From the NCBI RefSeq assembly GCF_900102925.1, contig NZ_FNKI01000002.1, positions 248,001-312,000 on the forward strand: a stretch of DNA of 64,000 nt, given 5' to 3'. The position numbers and the translations under genes are program-made. Numbering within the stretch: the first letter of the stretch is position 1; every line of letters begins with the position of its first letter. Under the pieces are notes generated by a model. The model worked only from the letters and a program-made list of their open reading frames with translations. It ran no database searches and was not told the origin of the DNA. Origin of the DNA: Flagellimonas zhangzhouensis (lineage in GTDB: Bacteria > Bacteroidota > Bacteroidia > Flavobacteriales > Flavobacteriaceae). Shown in pieces: positions 52,212-61,033 of this stretch.

Positions 52212-53438
52212 TCATGCGGGATCATTATGTAATGGCCAAGATTTCCTCCAATTTTGAACCAGCATAAAGGATAGCCCCACGATAATTAAAAGACTGAAAA
52301 CAGCCAATGCTATTGTTTGCCCTTTAATTAGGCTCCAATGCTGCCAAGCAGCCAAACCCTTGTAGAATATTAGAATTTCTGTTAAGATAAATCCTAACAT
52401 ATACCACAGATATGATTTTTGGGAAATTCGAAACAACTTTAAATAATCCATAAGAAAGAATAGGCCTATGCTAATAACTCCCAAAAAGGTCAAGTGCAAA
52501 TAACCAATGGTCAAATCAAGAATGGTGGCCGCCATATTGGAGAAATAGGGGAGTACGGTCAATAGCTGTAAAACTATTTTTATTGACACTAATATGATCA
52601 CCGACATCAATAGCGAGGATTGCATTTTTGACATGGATAATTCAGAGAGTCGATGCTTTATTATTCGCCATAAACAAGCAAATGCATATAGTTGTGCAAT
52701 TGCTCCGATGCCAGCAAGAGTGTAATACCAAAAAGAGGGATTTGTCCATAAAGTTGATAAGAAAAATGTGAAGGTAATGCCTACGTTGAGGCTCAAGAAA
52801 AGGCGGACGAAGGTTTTTTTGGAAATTTTCAACCCATATTGTTCCCAAACAAAAAGGAATAATCCTAGCAGGGCAAGGATCATCCACCCATTGTACTGAA
52901 AATGCAGGTAAAAATAAATGGCCAGTCGATACCAGATGGAGTTAGGCCCTATGCTGTTCATAATAGCTCCCAAGGTCCAAGGCCCCAAACTGGAAATCAC
53001 CATATAGATTAGAGCGGCTTTTACACATTTCAGCCCCTTGCTATGTTTGTATTTTGGGTCGATGTTTTTCCAAAAATGATGAACGTATACATAAGATACA
53101 ATCAAGAACAGCGTAGAAAAAACAATGGAAAATAGGGCATACCCTTGAAATGGGAAGCTAAACAACATACCGACCAATGTGGCTTGGGTGCACCAAAAAA
53201 TACGTTTGTAGGTTCGGTTGGATTTCTTTTTTTCCAAAAAGCAAAAATGTAACAAAGTGGTCAAAGCAACATATACCCAACCCAATAGGGCTATGTGCGA
53301 ATGCCCATGGACAACAAACTTATAATTGAAATTGAAGCCAAGAATAGCGTAAAAGCGCAACAATAAGCCAAGAATGGCTGCCACGAGAAAATATACCATG
53401 GCAACATGAAGATGCGATCGATATGATTTATCCTTCAC
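52212..53438 (-). CDS. Heme-copper-oxidase-like polytopic membrane protein (nos cluster)
   Basis: A 408-residue protein with about 12 helices. His residues stand where heme or copper ligands could be: VVHGHSHIALLGW in helix two, YLHFQYNGW in the middle and IGYLHLTFLGV near helix ten. These are the signs of the cbb3/NnrS-like family, but the full set of subunit I ligands is not seen, so it is not a complete terminal oxidase. It follows nosY by 33 bases and ends the long nos accessory operon. NnrS-like proteins help against NO stress; a role in NO or copper handling is possible. Confidence 0.65.
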   Translation of the reverse strand: MKDKSYRSHLHVAMVYFLVAAILGLLLRFYAILGFNFNYKFVVHGHSHIALLGWVYVALTTLLHFCFLEKKKSNRTYKRIFWCTQATLVGMLFSFPFQGYALFSIVFSTLFLIVSYVYVHHFWKNIDPKYKHSKGLKCVKAALIYMVISSLGPWTLGAIMNSIGPNSIWYRLAIYFYLHFQYNGWMILALLGLFLFVWEQYGLKISKKTFVRLFLSLNVGITFTFFLSTLWTNPSFWYYTLAGIGAIAQLYAFACLWRIIKHRLSELSMSKMQSSLLMSVIILVSIKIVLQLLTVLPYFSNMAATILDLTIGYLHLTFLGVISIGLFFLMDYLKLFRISQKSYLWYMLGFILTEILIFYKGLAAWQHWSLIKGQTIALAVFSLLIIVGLSFMLVQNWRKSWPLHNDPA

Positions 53439-53471
53439 TTTAAATAATTTGAAAAAATGTCTTAATCAAGA

Positions 53472-54254
53472 TTAAAAATCTTTTTTGCCAGCTTTGTAAC
53501 GTAACCCTAATATAGGCAGTATGCTCCACAATAAAAGAATGGCCAATGAAATTAGAAAACCTAGATTGGTACCAAAGAACTTTTTGAAAATGGCTCCTGT
53601 GTAACCCAATAGTGCAGAAATATCCAATTTTAGCAATATCAATATTCTGGAAAGATCAATAGGGTTGAGTATAGTGGCCACCAAGGAGAATTTGTCCAAA
53701 GGATATTCTTCAAAAACAATGAGCGACATCAAGAAAAGCCCATCGTAGATAACGGCCAAAAAAAGCCAGAGTAAAACAGCATAGCCAAAGCCTTTTATCT
53801 TGTTTTCATTGGATATGGCGATTACAAAGGACAATCCCACAAAAATAAAGGTCAAAAATGCCCCAGTGACCAGTAACAGGGAAAAATCAAAAATGGCATT
53901 GCTCTGCATAAGCCCGTACAATACAAATGGAATCCCCAACCCCAAAACCAAGCTTAGGGTCAGTGACCCGGCCACGCCAAAATACTGTCCCATAAAAATG
54001 GAACTACGCTTTATGGGCTGTGCCAACAAGAGTTCAGTAAATTCCCGGGAATTGTAATAGTACATTACTCCGAATATGGTTCCGATCAAGGGAATCAGTA
54101 CAATGATTACGTTCATTAGGGTAATCACAGCCTTGGATACATCGTTGTTCAAGAACAACAATACAAAACCCAGGGCGAGGTAGAACAAAAAGTAAACATA
54201 GCTCCAACGGCTTCGTATAAGATCATAAAAACTGTACTTCAATATTTTAAGCAT
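53472..54254 (-). CDS. nosY: ABC transporter permease NosY
   Basis: A 260-residue membrane permease with six helices of the ABC-2 type (YYNSREFTELLLAQPIKRSSIFMGQYFG is a characteristic first-loop segment, key part LLAQPIKR). It is the membrane half of the NosDFY transporter that supports maturation of the Cu centres of N2O reductase. It overlaps nosF by eight bases and precedes the heme-copper-like gene. Assignment rests on its place after nosD and nosF and on topology. Confidence 0.9.
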   Translation of the reverse strand: MLKILKYSFYDLIRSRWSYVYFLFYLALGFVLLFLNNDVSKAVITLMNVIIVLIPLIGTIFGVMYYYNSREFTELLLAQPIKRSSIFMGQYFGVAGSLTLSLVLGLGIPFVLYGLMQSNAIFDFSLLLVTGAFLTFIFVGLSFVIAISNENKIKGFGYAVLLWLFLAVIYDGLFLMSLIVFEEYPLDKFSLVATILNPIDLSRILILLKLDISALLGYTGAIFKKFFGTNLGFLISLAILLLWSILPILGLRYKAGKKDF

Positions 54255-54957
54255 GGCTACCTGTTGTTATGGCCGCAATGGCGTGTTCAAAATTGGCTTG
54301 TTCGGTCTGTTCCAATAGTTTTTCAATGCTTCCTTTAAAATAAATTTCTCCTTCCAGTAGGTATACAATCTCATCCGCCACTTCTTCCACAAACTGCATT
54401 ATGTGCGAAGTGATCAAAACGGTTTTTCCATTGGTTTTTTCTTTTTGGATCAATTCCTTTAAACTAATCAATGCCTTGGGATCCAAACCTGTGGTAGGTT
54501 CATCCAAAATAATCAATGGACTATCAAACATAAAGGTCAAAACAATGTTCACTTTTTGTTTGGTACCACCAGATAGAGTGGATAGTTTTTTGTTCAAAAA
54601 CGGTTCTAGGCCAAAGAGGTCGATGAGTTCTTCTTCTTCACTTGAGCTATTTCTGAGATCTTTGATCATGCCAATCAATTCCTTGACCTTAATATTGGGC
54701 GGAAAATTGGCAATTTGGGGTAGGTAATCGATTTTTTTGCGATACTTCCAGTTTTTTTTGATGGATTCATTCAATACTGATATTTTGCCTTTATCGGGAA
54801 TTACCATGCCTAAAATACTCTTGATCAAAGTGGTTTTACCAGAACCGTTCGGGCCAAGGACGGCATAAATGTTACCCTTGTCAATGGTGAGGTCGACCCC
54901 TTTCAAAACTTCGTTTTTACCAAACTGCTTATGAAGATTGTTTATTTCAATGGTCAT
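54247..54957 (-). CDS. nosF: ABC transporter ATPase NosF
   Basis: A 236-residue ATPase: Walker A GPNGSGKT (35-42), signature LSGGTKQKV (about 129-137), Walker B IILDEPTTGLD (about 150) and H-loop TSHIM. It forms the transporter with NosY and the periplasmic NosD, supplying what NosZ needs for CuZ assembly. It overlaps nosD by four bases (ATGA) and nosY by eight. Confidence 0.93.
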   Translation of the reverse strand: MTIEINNLHKQFGKNEVLKGVDLTIDKGNIYAVLGPNGSGKTTLIKSILGMVIPDKGKISVLNESIKKNWKYRKKIDYLPQIANFPPNIKVKELIGMIKDLRNSSSEEEELIDLFGLEPFLNKKLSTLSGGTKQKVNIVLTFMFDSPLIILDEPTTGLDPKALISLKELIQKEKTNGKTVLITSHIMQFVEEVADEIVYLLEGEIYFKGSIEKLLEQTEQANFEHAIAAITTGSHA

Positions 54958-56204
54958 GATCGTACTTTCATTAAAGGTTGGGCATCTTTTAAATTATCGG
55001 GCGTAAAAACTGGGGACACCCTTTCGGAAAAATCAATAATATCCATGAACAGACTCCGCAATAGCACAATGGTCTCCGGGGTACGGTTGACAACATAAGA
55101 AAATAGTTTTACTGGACGATATGGGACATCCCCGATGCCGTCCTTATCCAGATCATAGCCCGTATAACTACTCCAAAAATTACCCTCAAAGACATTATCG
55201 TTGAGTTTACTGTTGTAGGAGATATCAAAGGAATTGTACAAGAAATTATTGCCTTTGAAGCTATTGGTATAGCAAGCCCCGATGACACGTATGGCCCAAC
55301 CATTACCAATAAAATCGTTGTCGGTGTACTTGATTCGGTTGGATCCTTCTATGTTGATACCGATGGTGTTCTCCTCAAAAATGTTTCCTTTGATCTCTGC
55401 ATCGTTGATTTCCTTTAGAAGCATCCCATAGGCAGCTGTACCCCAATTCTTCCGAAAAGTATTATTCTTCATGGTAATGAACTTGGAGAACATTACGGCC
55501 ACCCCCGCGCCATTGTTTTCAAAAGTGTTGTTCGTGTAAATATCGTTGTTCGAAAACATAAAATGGAGGCCATATCGGAGGTTGTCCATACTTACATTCT
55601 CACTAATGGTAACCCGGTCTGAAAACTCCAAATAGATACCGTCACGAGTGCCCTGTACATGGTTTTTTAATACTTCTATGTCCGAAGAATACCAAAGTTG
55701 TATTCCATTACCCGAATTATATTCGTCCACGGCCTCTCCAATAATTCTATTGTGGTACACTTTGCCATGGGAGGATTTCTCCAAATAGATGCCAAAGAAC
55801 AATTGCTCCAACACCATGTTCTTAATCTGAAAATTTTTGCTCTGTATCACGCGTATCGCCGCATTGTCCTTGGTATAACTTACCCCTACATTGACGATGA
55901 AAAGTCCATCTAAAGTGACATGGTCCGATGTAACCCTAAAAATCTCCCCTTTTTTTTCACCATCCACGATAGGATAACCAATTCCTCTTATAACTAAGGG
56001 TTTATCCACCAATATTTCAAATTCTCGATACCTGCCCTTTTGAACCAAAAGGGTATCGTACGCATGGGCTCGTGCAATTGTTTCTTTAATAGAACTGTTT
56101 TCACAGGTATTGCAGACCTTCCATATACTTGCCCGCATAGGTACCCCTATTAAGAACAAGAGGAACCATAAAATGTATTTGCTATTTGGATGGAAGAGAA
56201 ACAT
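54954..56204 (-). CDS. nosD: Periplasmic copper-maturation protein NosD
   Basis: A 416-residue periplasmic protein with a signal peptide (FLLFLIGVPMRAS). It is a right-handed parallel beta-helix built of repeated NosD/CASH strands (IKNMVLEQLFFGIYLEKSSHGKVYHNRI, key NxxxGIxxxxS pattern; DGIYLEFSDRVTISENVS, YGLHFMFSNNDIYTNNTF, NWGTAAYGMLLKEINDAEIKGNIF). The protein acts with NosF and NosY in assembling the Cu sites of N2O reductase. 32 bases separate it from the preceding flavin-binding gene. Confidence 0.93.
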   Translation of the reverse strand: MFLFHPNSKYILWFLLFLIGVPMRASIWKVCNTCENSSIKETIARAHAYDTLLVQKGRYREFEILVDKPLVIRGIGYPIVDGEKKGEIFRVTSDHVTLDGLFIVNVGVSYTKDNAAIRVIQSKNFQIKNMVLEQLFFGIYLEKSSHGKVYHNRIIGEAVDEYNSGNGIQLWYSSDIEVLKNHVQGTRDGIYLEFSDRVTISENVSMDNLRYGLHFMFSNNDIYTNNTFENNGAGVAVMFSKFITMKNNTFRKNWGTAAYGMLLKEINDAEIKGNIFEENTIGINIEGSNRIKYTDNDFIGNGWAIRVIGACYTNSFKGNNFLYNSFDISYNSKLNDNVFEGNFWSSYTGYDLDKDGIGDVPYRPVKLFSYVVNRTPETIVLLRSLFMDIIDFSERVSPVFTPDNLKDAQPLMKVRS

Positions 56205-56236
56205 AAGTGTTTGAAATTCAAAGGGTCTTTACTTCC

Positions 56237-56701
56237 CTAATTTGCGTTTAAATCATGAACTGACTTTCCTGTGATTAGGGTCACTGCAATACGATATACC
56301 ACAGGCATTTCCACTTCTTGCAACCTTCCGGAAAAATGACTTAAAAAATGAGGACGCTCCGCATTTTTATGGTCTATGGTTCGCTGCACGCCTTCTGCAA
56401 ATTGTTTTAGATATTGCTTGGCAGAATCTCCCGTAAGCTCTTCGAATCTTCCATGTACTTGTACCGACTCCCAATGACGAAAAGACTCGATTCTATCGAC
56501 TTGAAATGTGACTTTGTCGTGTTTTCTTAGGGAATTGATCCGATGTCCATTGGAGGCAAAACATAGAATACTCCTTTCCTCCTTAAGAAAATAGTAGGTC
56601 GATGGAACCACATACGGTTCGTTTTCGGCGATATAGGCCAAGCGACCGACATAATTGTCAATCAAGAGATGTTCGCATTTTAAGGGCTCCAAATCTATCA
56701 T
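56237..56701 (-). CDS. FMN-binding pyridoxamine-5'-phosphate-oxidase-like protein
   Basis: A 154-residue cytoplasmic protein of the split-barrel flavin-binding fold. The ATG at 56701 was chosen over the longer frame because it starts with MIDLEPLKCEHLL; the upstream part overlaps the end of nosL. It has GRLAYIAENEPYVVPSTYYF, CFASNGHRINSLRKHDKVTFQVDRIE and VQVHGRFEELTG, typical for nitroimidazole-resistance/PPOX-type FMN proteins. It lies inside the nos accessory operon, between nosL and nosD, which is not a place I know for this family. Role in NosZ biogenesis or redox protection is inference. Confidence 0.8.
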   Translation of the reverse strand: MIDLEPLKCEHLLIDNYVGRLAYIAENEPYVVPSTYYFLKEERSILCFASNGHRINSLRKHDKVTFQVDRIESFRHWESVQVHGRFEELTGDSAKQYLKQFAEGVQRTIDHKNAERPHFLSHFSGRLQEVEMPVVYRIAVTLITGKSVHDLNAN

Positions 56702-56711
56702 TGTACTCGTG

Positions 56712-57146
56712 TTAAAATTTAAACCTTTTTTTAATTTCCGACCATGTGTAAACCTTCCCGCCATTTTCATTCAAAACATGTTGGGCAGCTTGCTCTTCGG
56801 AGAAGGCACTAAGGAAAGCTCCCATAGGGCTTGGAATGTTTTCACTGATCAAATAGGTGGCCTTGGTACCATCAATAAGAGTGCCGGGCTGGTCAAAATC
56901 ATTGACCATGAACATTGCCATGGTAGATTTGTCTTCATCCTCTAATTGGTTCATCATACATTCAATGGCATCAAAATTAAAGACCTTACCTTTCTTGGTA
57001 ACCAATTGTGCGGCATGTTGCTTGTCAACAATCGTCATACTGCAGTAATGGCAACCCACATGACCGTAATCAATGGGTTTTGGACTAACGGAGCAACCTA
57101 TGTTACCCGCTAGGATTACAAGAAAAAGGATAATAGATGGTTTCAT
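56712..57146 (-). CDS. nosL: Copper chaperone lipoprotein NosL
   Basis: A 144-residue outward-facing lipoprotein (lipobox NIGCSV, Cys18). The copper site is CHYCSM (Cys32, Cys35, Met37), the hallmark of NosL, followed by KGKVFNFDAIECMM, in which the family has its Asp/Cys block, and PSPMGAFLSAFSEEQAA. NosL delivers Cu to apo-NosZ. 10 bases separate it from the NosB-like gene upstream. Confidence 0.93.
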   Translation of the reverse strand: MKPSIILFLVILAGNIGCSVSPKPIDYGHVGCHYCSMTIVDKQHAAQLVTKKGKVFNFDAIECMMNQLEDEDKSTMAMFMVNDFDQPGTLIDGTKATYLISENIPSPMGAFLSAFSEEQAAQHVLNENGGKVYTWSEIKKRFKF

Positions 57147-57156
57147 AATAAAGGGA

Positions 57157-57768
57157 TTATTGTTTTATAGCGTTTTTCCAACCCAAAATGCCCGCTGTCA
57201 GGGTAAGCATCATGCCTAAGAACATTAACCAGGCTCCAATGGAAGGCAAGGAAGTCACATCAAAATTCAACATTTTTACATGTCCTAATAATGGTGGTTT
57301 ATATGTCATAGGAGTTCCATCGAGGTTGGTCAATTTCATTATGGCGTTGGGATCTAAGTTGGTACCATAATCCACTAACCATTCGTTGAAATCGTACATG
57401 CCCAAAACACCCATTATGGACATCAATGCAAACCAACCGATAAACCATTTATAACTAACTTTGTCAAAGTATCCCAAAATACCTATTGATACGCCTATGG
57501 CCACCATGATTCCTATAATTAGGGGAAAGGTGCCGAACTCCCACATGTCCTCAGGTTTGGGCAATGTTTGCATTCCAATATAATGGTTCAAGCCATCAAT
57601 ATTTTGAATATCAAATTCATTGGCACCCTGTAGCCCACTTATATGAATATGTAAACCCAAGGGATCTGGATATTGCGGTGCGCCCAACATAATATTCCAA
57701 AGTGGGAAAACATATAATCCCAACAAGAAGAGCGGGCCAATGATCATAAGTAAACTAGCCTTTTTCAT
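57157..57768 (-). CDS. NosB-like membrane protein of the clade II nos cluster
   Basis: A 203-residue protein with four or five helices and His residues in the first periplasmic loop (GLHIHISGLQGANEFDIQNIDGLNHYIGM; key HIHISGLQGANEF). A second loop contains FNEWLVDYGTNLDPNA. A conserved membrane protein lies between nosZ and the accessory genes in clade II clusters (NosB); location and topology agree, but no sequence comparison could be made. First gene of the accessory operon, starting 124 bases after nosZ behind a terminator. Confidence 0.7.
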   Translation of the reverse strand: MKKASLLMIIGPLFLLGLYVFPLWNIMLGAPQYPDPLGLHIHISGLQGANEFDIQNIDGLNHYIGMQTLPKPEDMWEFGTFPLIIGIMVAIGVSIGILGYFDKVSYKWFIGWFALMSIMGVLGMYDFNEWLVDYGTNLDPNAIMKLTNLDGTPMTYKPPLLGHVKMLNFDVTSLPSIGAWLMFLGMMLTLTAGILGWKNAIKQ

Positions 57769-57837
57769 TTTTTTCTATTTAGAGGTTACAAATTGAGTGC
57801 GGTTTTTTGGTCGATGGTTGTATTTCAATTTGTAAAA

Positions 57838-57869
57838 AAAGCGGGCAGGTCTTAGACACAGCCCGCTTT
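57838..57869 (-). terminator. Terminator after nosZ
   Basis: Stem AAAGCGGGC / GCCCGCTTT with a 14-base loop lies 24 bases beyond the nosZ stop and is followed on the minus strand by a run of T. Confidence 0.85.
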
Positions 57870-57892
57870 GTTCATTGGTGAATCAATCCGAA

Positions 57893-59845
57893 CTACTCAC
57901 CAAGTGACCATTTCAATTCTATATTTGAATTGGCGGGGGAAACCCTTACATATCCTTGCATTTCTTGGTGCAAAGCAGAACAAAAATCGGTACAATAGAA
58001 TGGCCATACCCCAACTTGCTTAGGCTCCCAAACAGAGGTTTTGGTTTGTCCGGGCATAATAAGAAGCTCTGAAGTGTTCTGACCAATTATGGCAAAACCG
58101 TGCGGCACATCGAAATCCTGTTCGTGATTGGTAATGTGAAAGAATACCTTGTCACCAACTTTGATTCCCTCAATGTTGTCTGGGGTAAAGTGACTCCTGA
58201 TAGTGGACATATAAATATGAACCTCGTTCCCGTCCCTAACTACTTTGGCATCTGTTGGAGTTTTTACGGCATAAGGATGTTCGTTTTCATCCAATCTGTA
58301 TATTTTCTGAGACTTAGGAGCCAAAATATCAGCGGGTATTCCAGCTGCATAATGAGGTTCACCATGCGTAGGGAAATCATATATCAGTTCCATTTTATCT
58401 CCTGAGATATCATAAATCTGAGCAGAGTGTTCCATTTCAGGACCAGTGGGCAAATATCGGTCCTTGGTAATCTTGTTCATGGCCACTACATATTTGCCAA
58501 ATGGTTTTCTGGAGTTGCCTCCGGGAATCATTAAGTGCCCTACGGAGTAATAGGTTGGTTTTCTGTCGATGACCTCCCATGTACCCAACTTCCATTTGAC
58601 CACTTCAGATGAGATGAAAAAAGTGGTATATGCATTACCATTTCCATCAAATTCGGTATGCAATGGGCCGAGTCCACCACTTTTTACTTGTCCGGCCAAT
58701 ACATCCTCAAACTTAAGGATTGGAATTCCATAGGCTTCTCCATCAAATTTTTCACCCTCAATGGCAGCGATCATTTTATCAAAAGAGTGTACGGTCAAGT
58801 CGGCGGAAAGTTTACCATTTCCAATGATGTATTGACCAGTAGGGTCTACATCACATCCATGAGGTGATTTTGGTGTAGGTAAAAAGTATACAGCTCCTGG
58901 AACTTTTAATGGATCTACTGTTAATACTTCCTTATTCATAGTGGTTGTAGCCGTATGTGTGCCTTCATCATAAACATTGTGTGCATAATTGGCAGGCATT
59001 TTTGTGCCACCTCCATTGTTAACGTATTCTTCAATTTTCTTCCAATTGACAGCGGCAATAAAGTCCTTGTCGTTTTGCGAAGCATTGACTTCTTGGAGCG
59101 TGTAGGCCTCCTCTGTATTGTAGGTAGTAAAAAAGAACCAGCCATGGGATTTACCTCTACCGGGATGTGATAAATCATAGTTGAATCCAGGCATCAACAA
59201 TTGGAATTTTAAATCCATGTGACCATGCTCTGGATCCACGCTAATGAAGGACAAGGATCCCTTAAAGTTGCTCTTGTATTCATTTATGGGAATGTCCCTT
59301 TGGGGAATTGGAACAGAGAAACGTGTGCCGGCAACGACATATTCCGTGTTTTCCGTAATAAAGGAAGAACTGTGGTTACCTGCACTGTTGGGTACCTCTA
59401 TAATTTCTTCAGTTTCAAAAGTGCTTAAATTAATACGTGCAATTCTTGGTGTATTGTTTCCGTTGATGAATATCCAACGACCGTCCAACTCCCCATTGGT
59501 TTGGGATATGTCTGGGTGGTGGGCATCGTCCCAGGGCACAAATCCATGGGATGTATTGAGCATAGGTTTGGTTTCTTCTGAATAACCATAACCCGAAGTT
59601 GGGAATTGGGAGAATACAGGAATCTCTTTGAACATTCTACCTGATGGCAATCCATATACGGTTAAGTTTCCACTGTATCCCCCGGACAAAAAAGCGTAAA
59701 ACTCATCTTGTTCCCCTGGAGCGACATATACTTTTTCGGCGGCACTGGAAGACAGGGCCCCGTTTGAGCTTTGATTCTGCTGACCGCAGGAAACCAGCAT
59801 TAAGAAGGCCCCAAAGGTCGTTAGTAAATGGTTGTTAATTTTCAT
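57893..59845 (-). CDS. nosZ: Nitrous-oxide reductase NosZ, Sec-type (clade II)
   Basis: Reduces N2O to N2 in the periplasm. The 650-residue protein has a seven-bladed propeller with the CuZ ligands starting at DDAHHP (His109, His110). The cupredoxin CuA domain has Cys618, Cys622, His626 and Met629 in the block YCTDFCSALHQEM. It has a Sec-type signal, not the twin-arginine signal of clade I NosZ. A lipobox-like LMLVSC (Cys20) suggests a lipid-anchored enzyme. The whole CuZ/CuA set looks intact, so it should be active. It is 33 bases after the fasciclin gene and shares its operon with the cytochrome c. A terminator follows. Confidence 0.96.
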   Translation of the reverse strand: MKINNHLLTTFGAFLMLVSCGQQNQSSNGALSSSAAEKVYVAPGEQDEFYAFLSGGYSGNLTVYGLPSGRMFKEIPVFSQFPTSGYGYSEETKPMLNTSHGFVPWDDAHHPDISQTNGELDGRWIFINGNNTPRIARINLSTFETEEIIEVPNSAGNHSSSFITENTEYVVAGTRFSVPIPQRDIPINEYKSNFKGSLSFISVDPEHGHMDLKFQLLMPGFNYDLSHPGRGKSHGWFFFTTYNTEEAYTLQEVNASQNDKDFIAAVNWKKIEEYVNNGGGTKMPANYAHNVYDEGTHTATTTMNKEVLTVDPLKVPGAVYFLPTPKSPHGCDVDPTGQYIIGNGKLSADLTVHSFDKMIAAIEGEKFDGEAYGIPILKFEDVLAGQVKSGGLGPLHTEFDGNGNAYTTFFISSEVVKWKLGTWEVIDRKPTYYSVGHLMIPGGNSRKPFGKYVVAMNKITKDRYLPTGPEMEHSAQIYDISGDKMELIYDFPTHGEPHYAAGIPADILAPKSQKIYRLDENEHPYAVKTPTDAKVVRDGNEVHIYMSTIRSHFTPDNIEGIKVGDKVFFHITNHEQDFDVPHGFAIIGQNTSELLIMPGQTKTSVWEPKQVGVWPFYCTDFCSALHQEMQGYVRVSPANSNIELKWSLGE

Positions 59846-59878
59846 TGTGTTAGGATTTATCTGTTTTTTTTGTTGTGT

Positions 59879-60460
59879 TTATTGGCTAGGGGGTAGGATT
59901 ACTTTATCCACGATGTGGACGATACCATTTCCTGCCGATATGCTGCCGATAATTTTGGCACCCCCGACATAGACATCATCACCCTTGACTTCAACAAAGA
60001 CATCTTGGTTGTTGGCCTGCCCTAATTTTTTAAAATTCTTCAAAAAGTCCTTTGAGTAGTTACCAGGAGTTACATGATACTTGAGAATATTGGACAAAGC
60101 ATCTTTGTTTTCTGCTTTTAAAAGGTCGTTCAGGGTTTCCTCGGGAAGCGCATCAAAAGCCGTATTTGTTGGTGCAAAAACCATTAGAGGTCCTGCGTTG
60201 ACCAAAACATTTTCCAATTGTGCAGCTTGTACAGCGGCAACCAGTGTAGTGTGGTCTTCGGATTTCAAAGCTATCTGTAAAACGTTGGGTGTGGACCCAT
60301 CATCTTCGATAAAGGCTTGGCCTTTGGTGTATTCTGAGGTAATAGTGGATTCACTTTGACCTAAGTCCTTCGTTTCGTTTTGAGGCCCATTTTTACAGCT
60401 ACTAAATATTGTCAGTAGTGAAAACAGCCCCATTATACTAAGTTTAATGGTTGATTTCAT
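59879..60460 (-). CDS. Fasciclin-domain lipoprotein
   Basis: A 193-residue lipoprotein (lipobox FSSCKN, Cys22). A single FAS1 domain shows LIALKSEDHTTLVAAVQAAQLENVL-type H1 and H2 boxes (here VLQIALKSEDHTTLVAAVQA, VFAPTNTAFDALPEETLNDLL, YHVTPGNYS, AGNGIVHIVDKVILP). FAS1 proteins bind or adhere to other molecules. It lies between the cytochrome c and nosZ genes in one operon, six bases after the cytochrome stop. A link to NosZ function, such as holding it at the surface, is inference from position. Confidence 0.85.
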   Translation of the reverse strand: MKSTIKLSIMGLFSLLTIFSSCKNGPQNETKDLGQSESTITSEYTKGQAFIEDDGSTPNVLQIALKSEDHTTLVAAVQAAQLENVLVNAGPLMVFAPTNTAFDALPEETLNDLLKAENKDALSNILKYHVTPGNYSKDFLKNFKKLGQANNQDVFVEVKGDDVYVGGAKIIGSISAGNGIVHIVDKVILPPSQ

Positions 60461-60465
60461 AGGGT

Positions 60466-60978
60466 TTATTTTAAGGTTCTAAAGTATTCAACAATAGCCC
60501 GGGCCTGTTCTTCGGTAAGTCCTTGGTTGGACATGGGAGATCCATTGAATTCCTGAAGCAAGTCTTTGGCCAAAGGGTCTTGTTGCACCATTTCCTGAGG
60601 ATTTAGAATCATGTTCATTACCCACTCAGGAGTTCTTCTGTCGAGTACACCGTTTGGGGCAGGTCCAATAAATTTTTTACCAACCCTGTGACAGGCCAAA
60701 CACATTTGCTCATAAACTTCTTTACCCTTTGCCGCCATGGCTTGATCAATTTCGGCAGGAATTTCAATGGATTTTATTGGACCGATTCCTTTTGTGGTCA
60801 AATCAATACGTTCAGATGCTTTTACTTCATTGGCAGCATTGGTTGCAACGGGCTGTTCGGTTTCAGCTTTTTTTCGTTGTACACTAAAACCATCCTCTCT
60901 TTTTTCTTTGTCTTTTCCTCCACAGCTTAACATGATAAGGGAAAAGAGCAGTATTGTTCCTTTTAGTATTGTTTTCAT
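60466..60978 (-). CDS. Monoheme c-type cytochrome, likely NosZ electron donor
   Basis: A 170-residue lipoprotein (lipobox IMLSCG, Cys19). After a charged linker comes a single cytochrome c domain (about 78-170) with heme site CLACH (Cys93-His97). A later Met or His that could be the distal ligand lies in VQQDPL/GSPMSNQG. It is the first gene of the nosZ operon. Such cytochromes feed electrons to NosZ; here this is inferred from the position. Promoter elements lie just upstream (61004-61047). Confidence 0.9.
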   Translation of the reverse strand: MKTILKGTILLFSLIMLSCGGKDKEKREDGFSVQRKKAETEQPVATNAANEVKASERIDLTTKGIGPIKSIEIPAEIDQAMAAKGKEVYEQMCLACHRVGKKFIGPAPNGVLDRRTPEWVMNMILNPQEMVQQDPLAKDLLQEFNGSPMSNQGLTEEQARAIVEYFRTLK

Positions 60979-61003
60979 AGGATTAAACTTTAGAATTTCG
61001 AAC

Positions 61004-61011
61004 CAAAAGTA
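61004..61011 (-). promoter_or_regulatory. Candidate -7 box of the cytochrome-fasciclin-nosZ operon
   Basis: On the minus strand this reads TACTTTTG, fitting TAnnTTTG, 25 bases before the ATG at 60978. Confidence 0.5.
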
Positions 61012-61033
61012 TATAGGCTATGTAACCTATAAC

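Noticed and set aside
52212..53438. cbb3 oxidase or NO reductase large subunit
   Set aside because: The complete set of heme and copper His ligands is not visible; the protein is only called similar to this superfamily.
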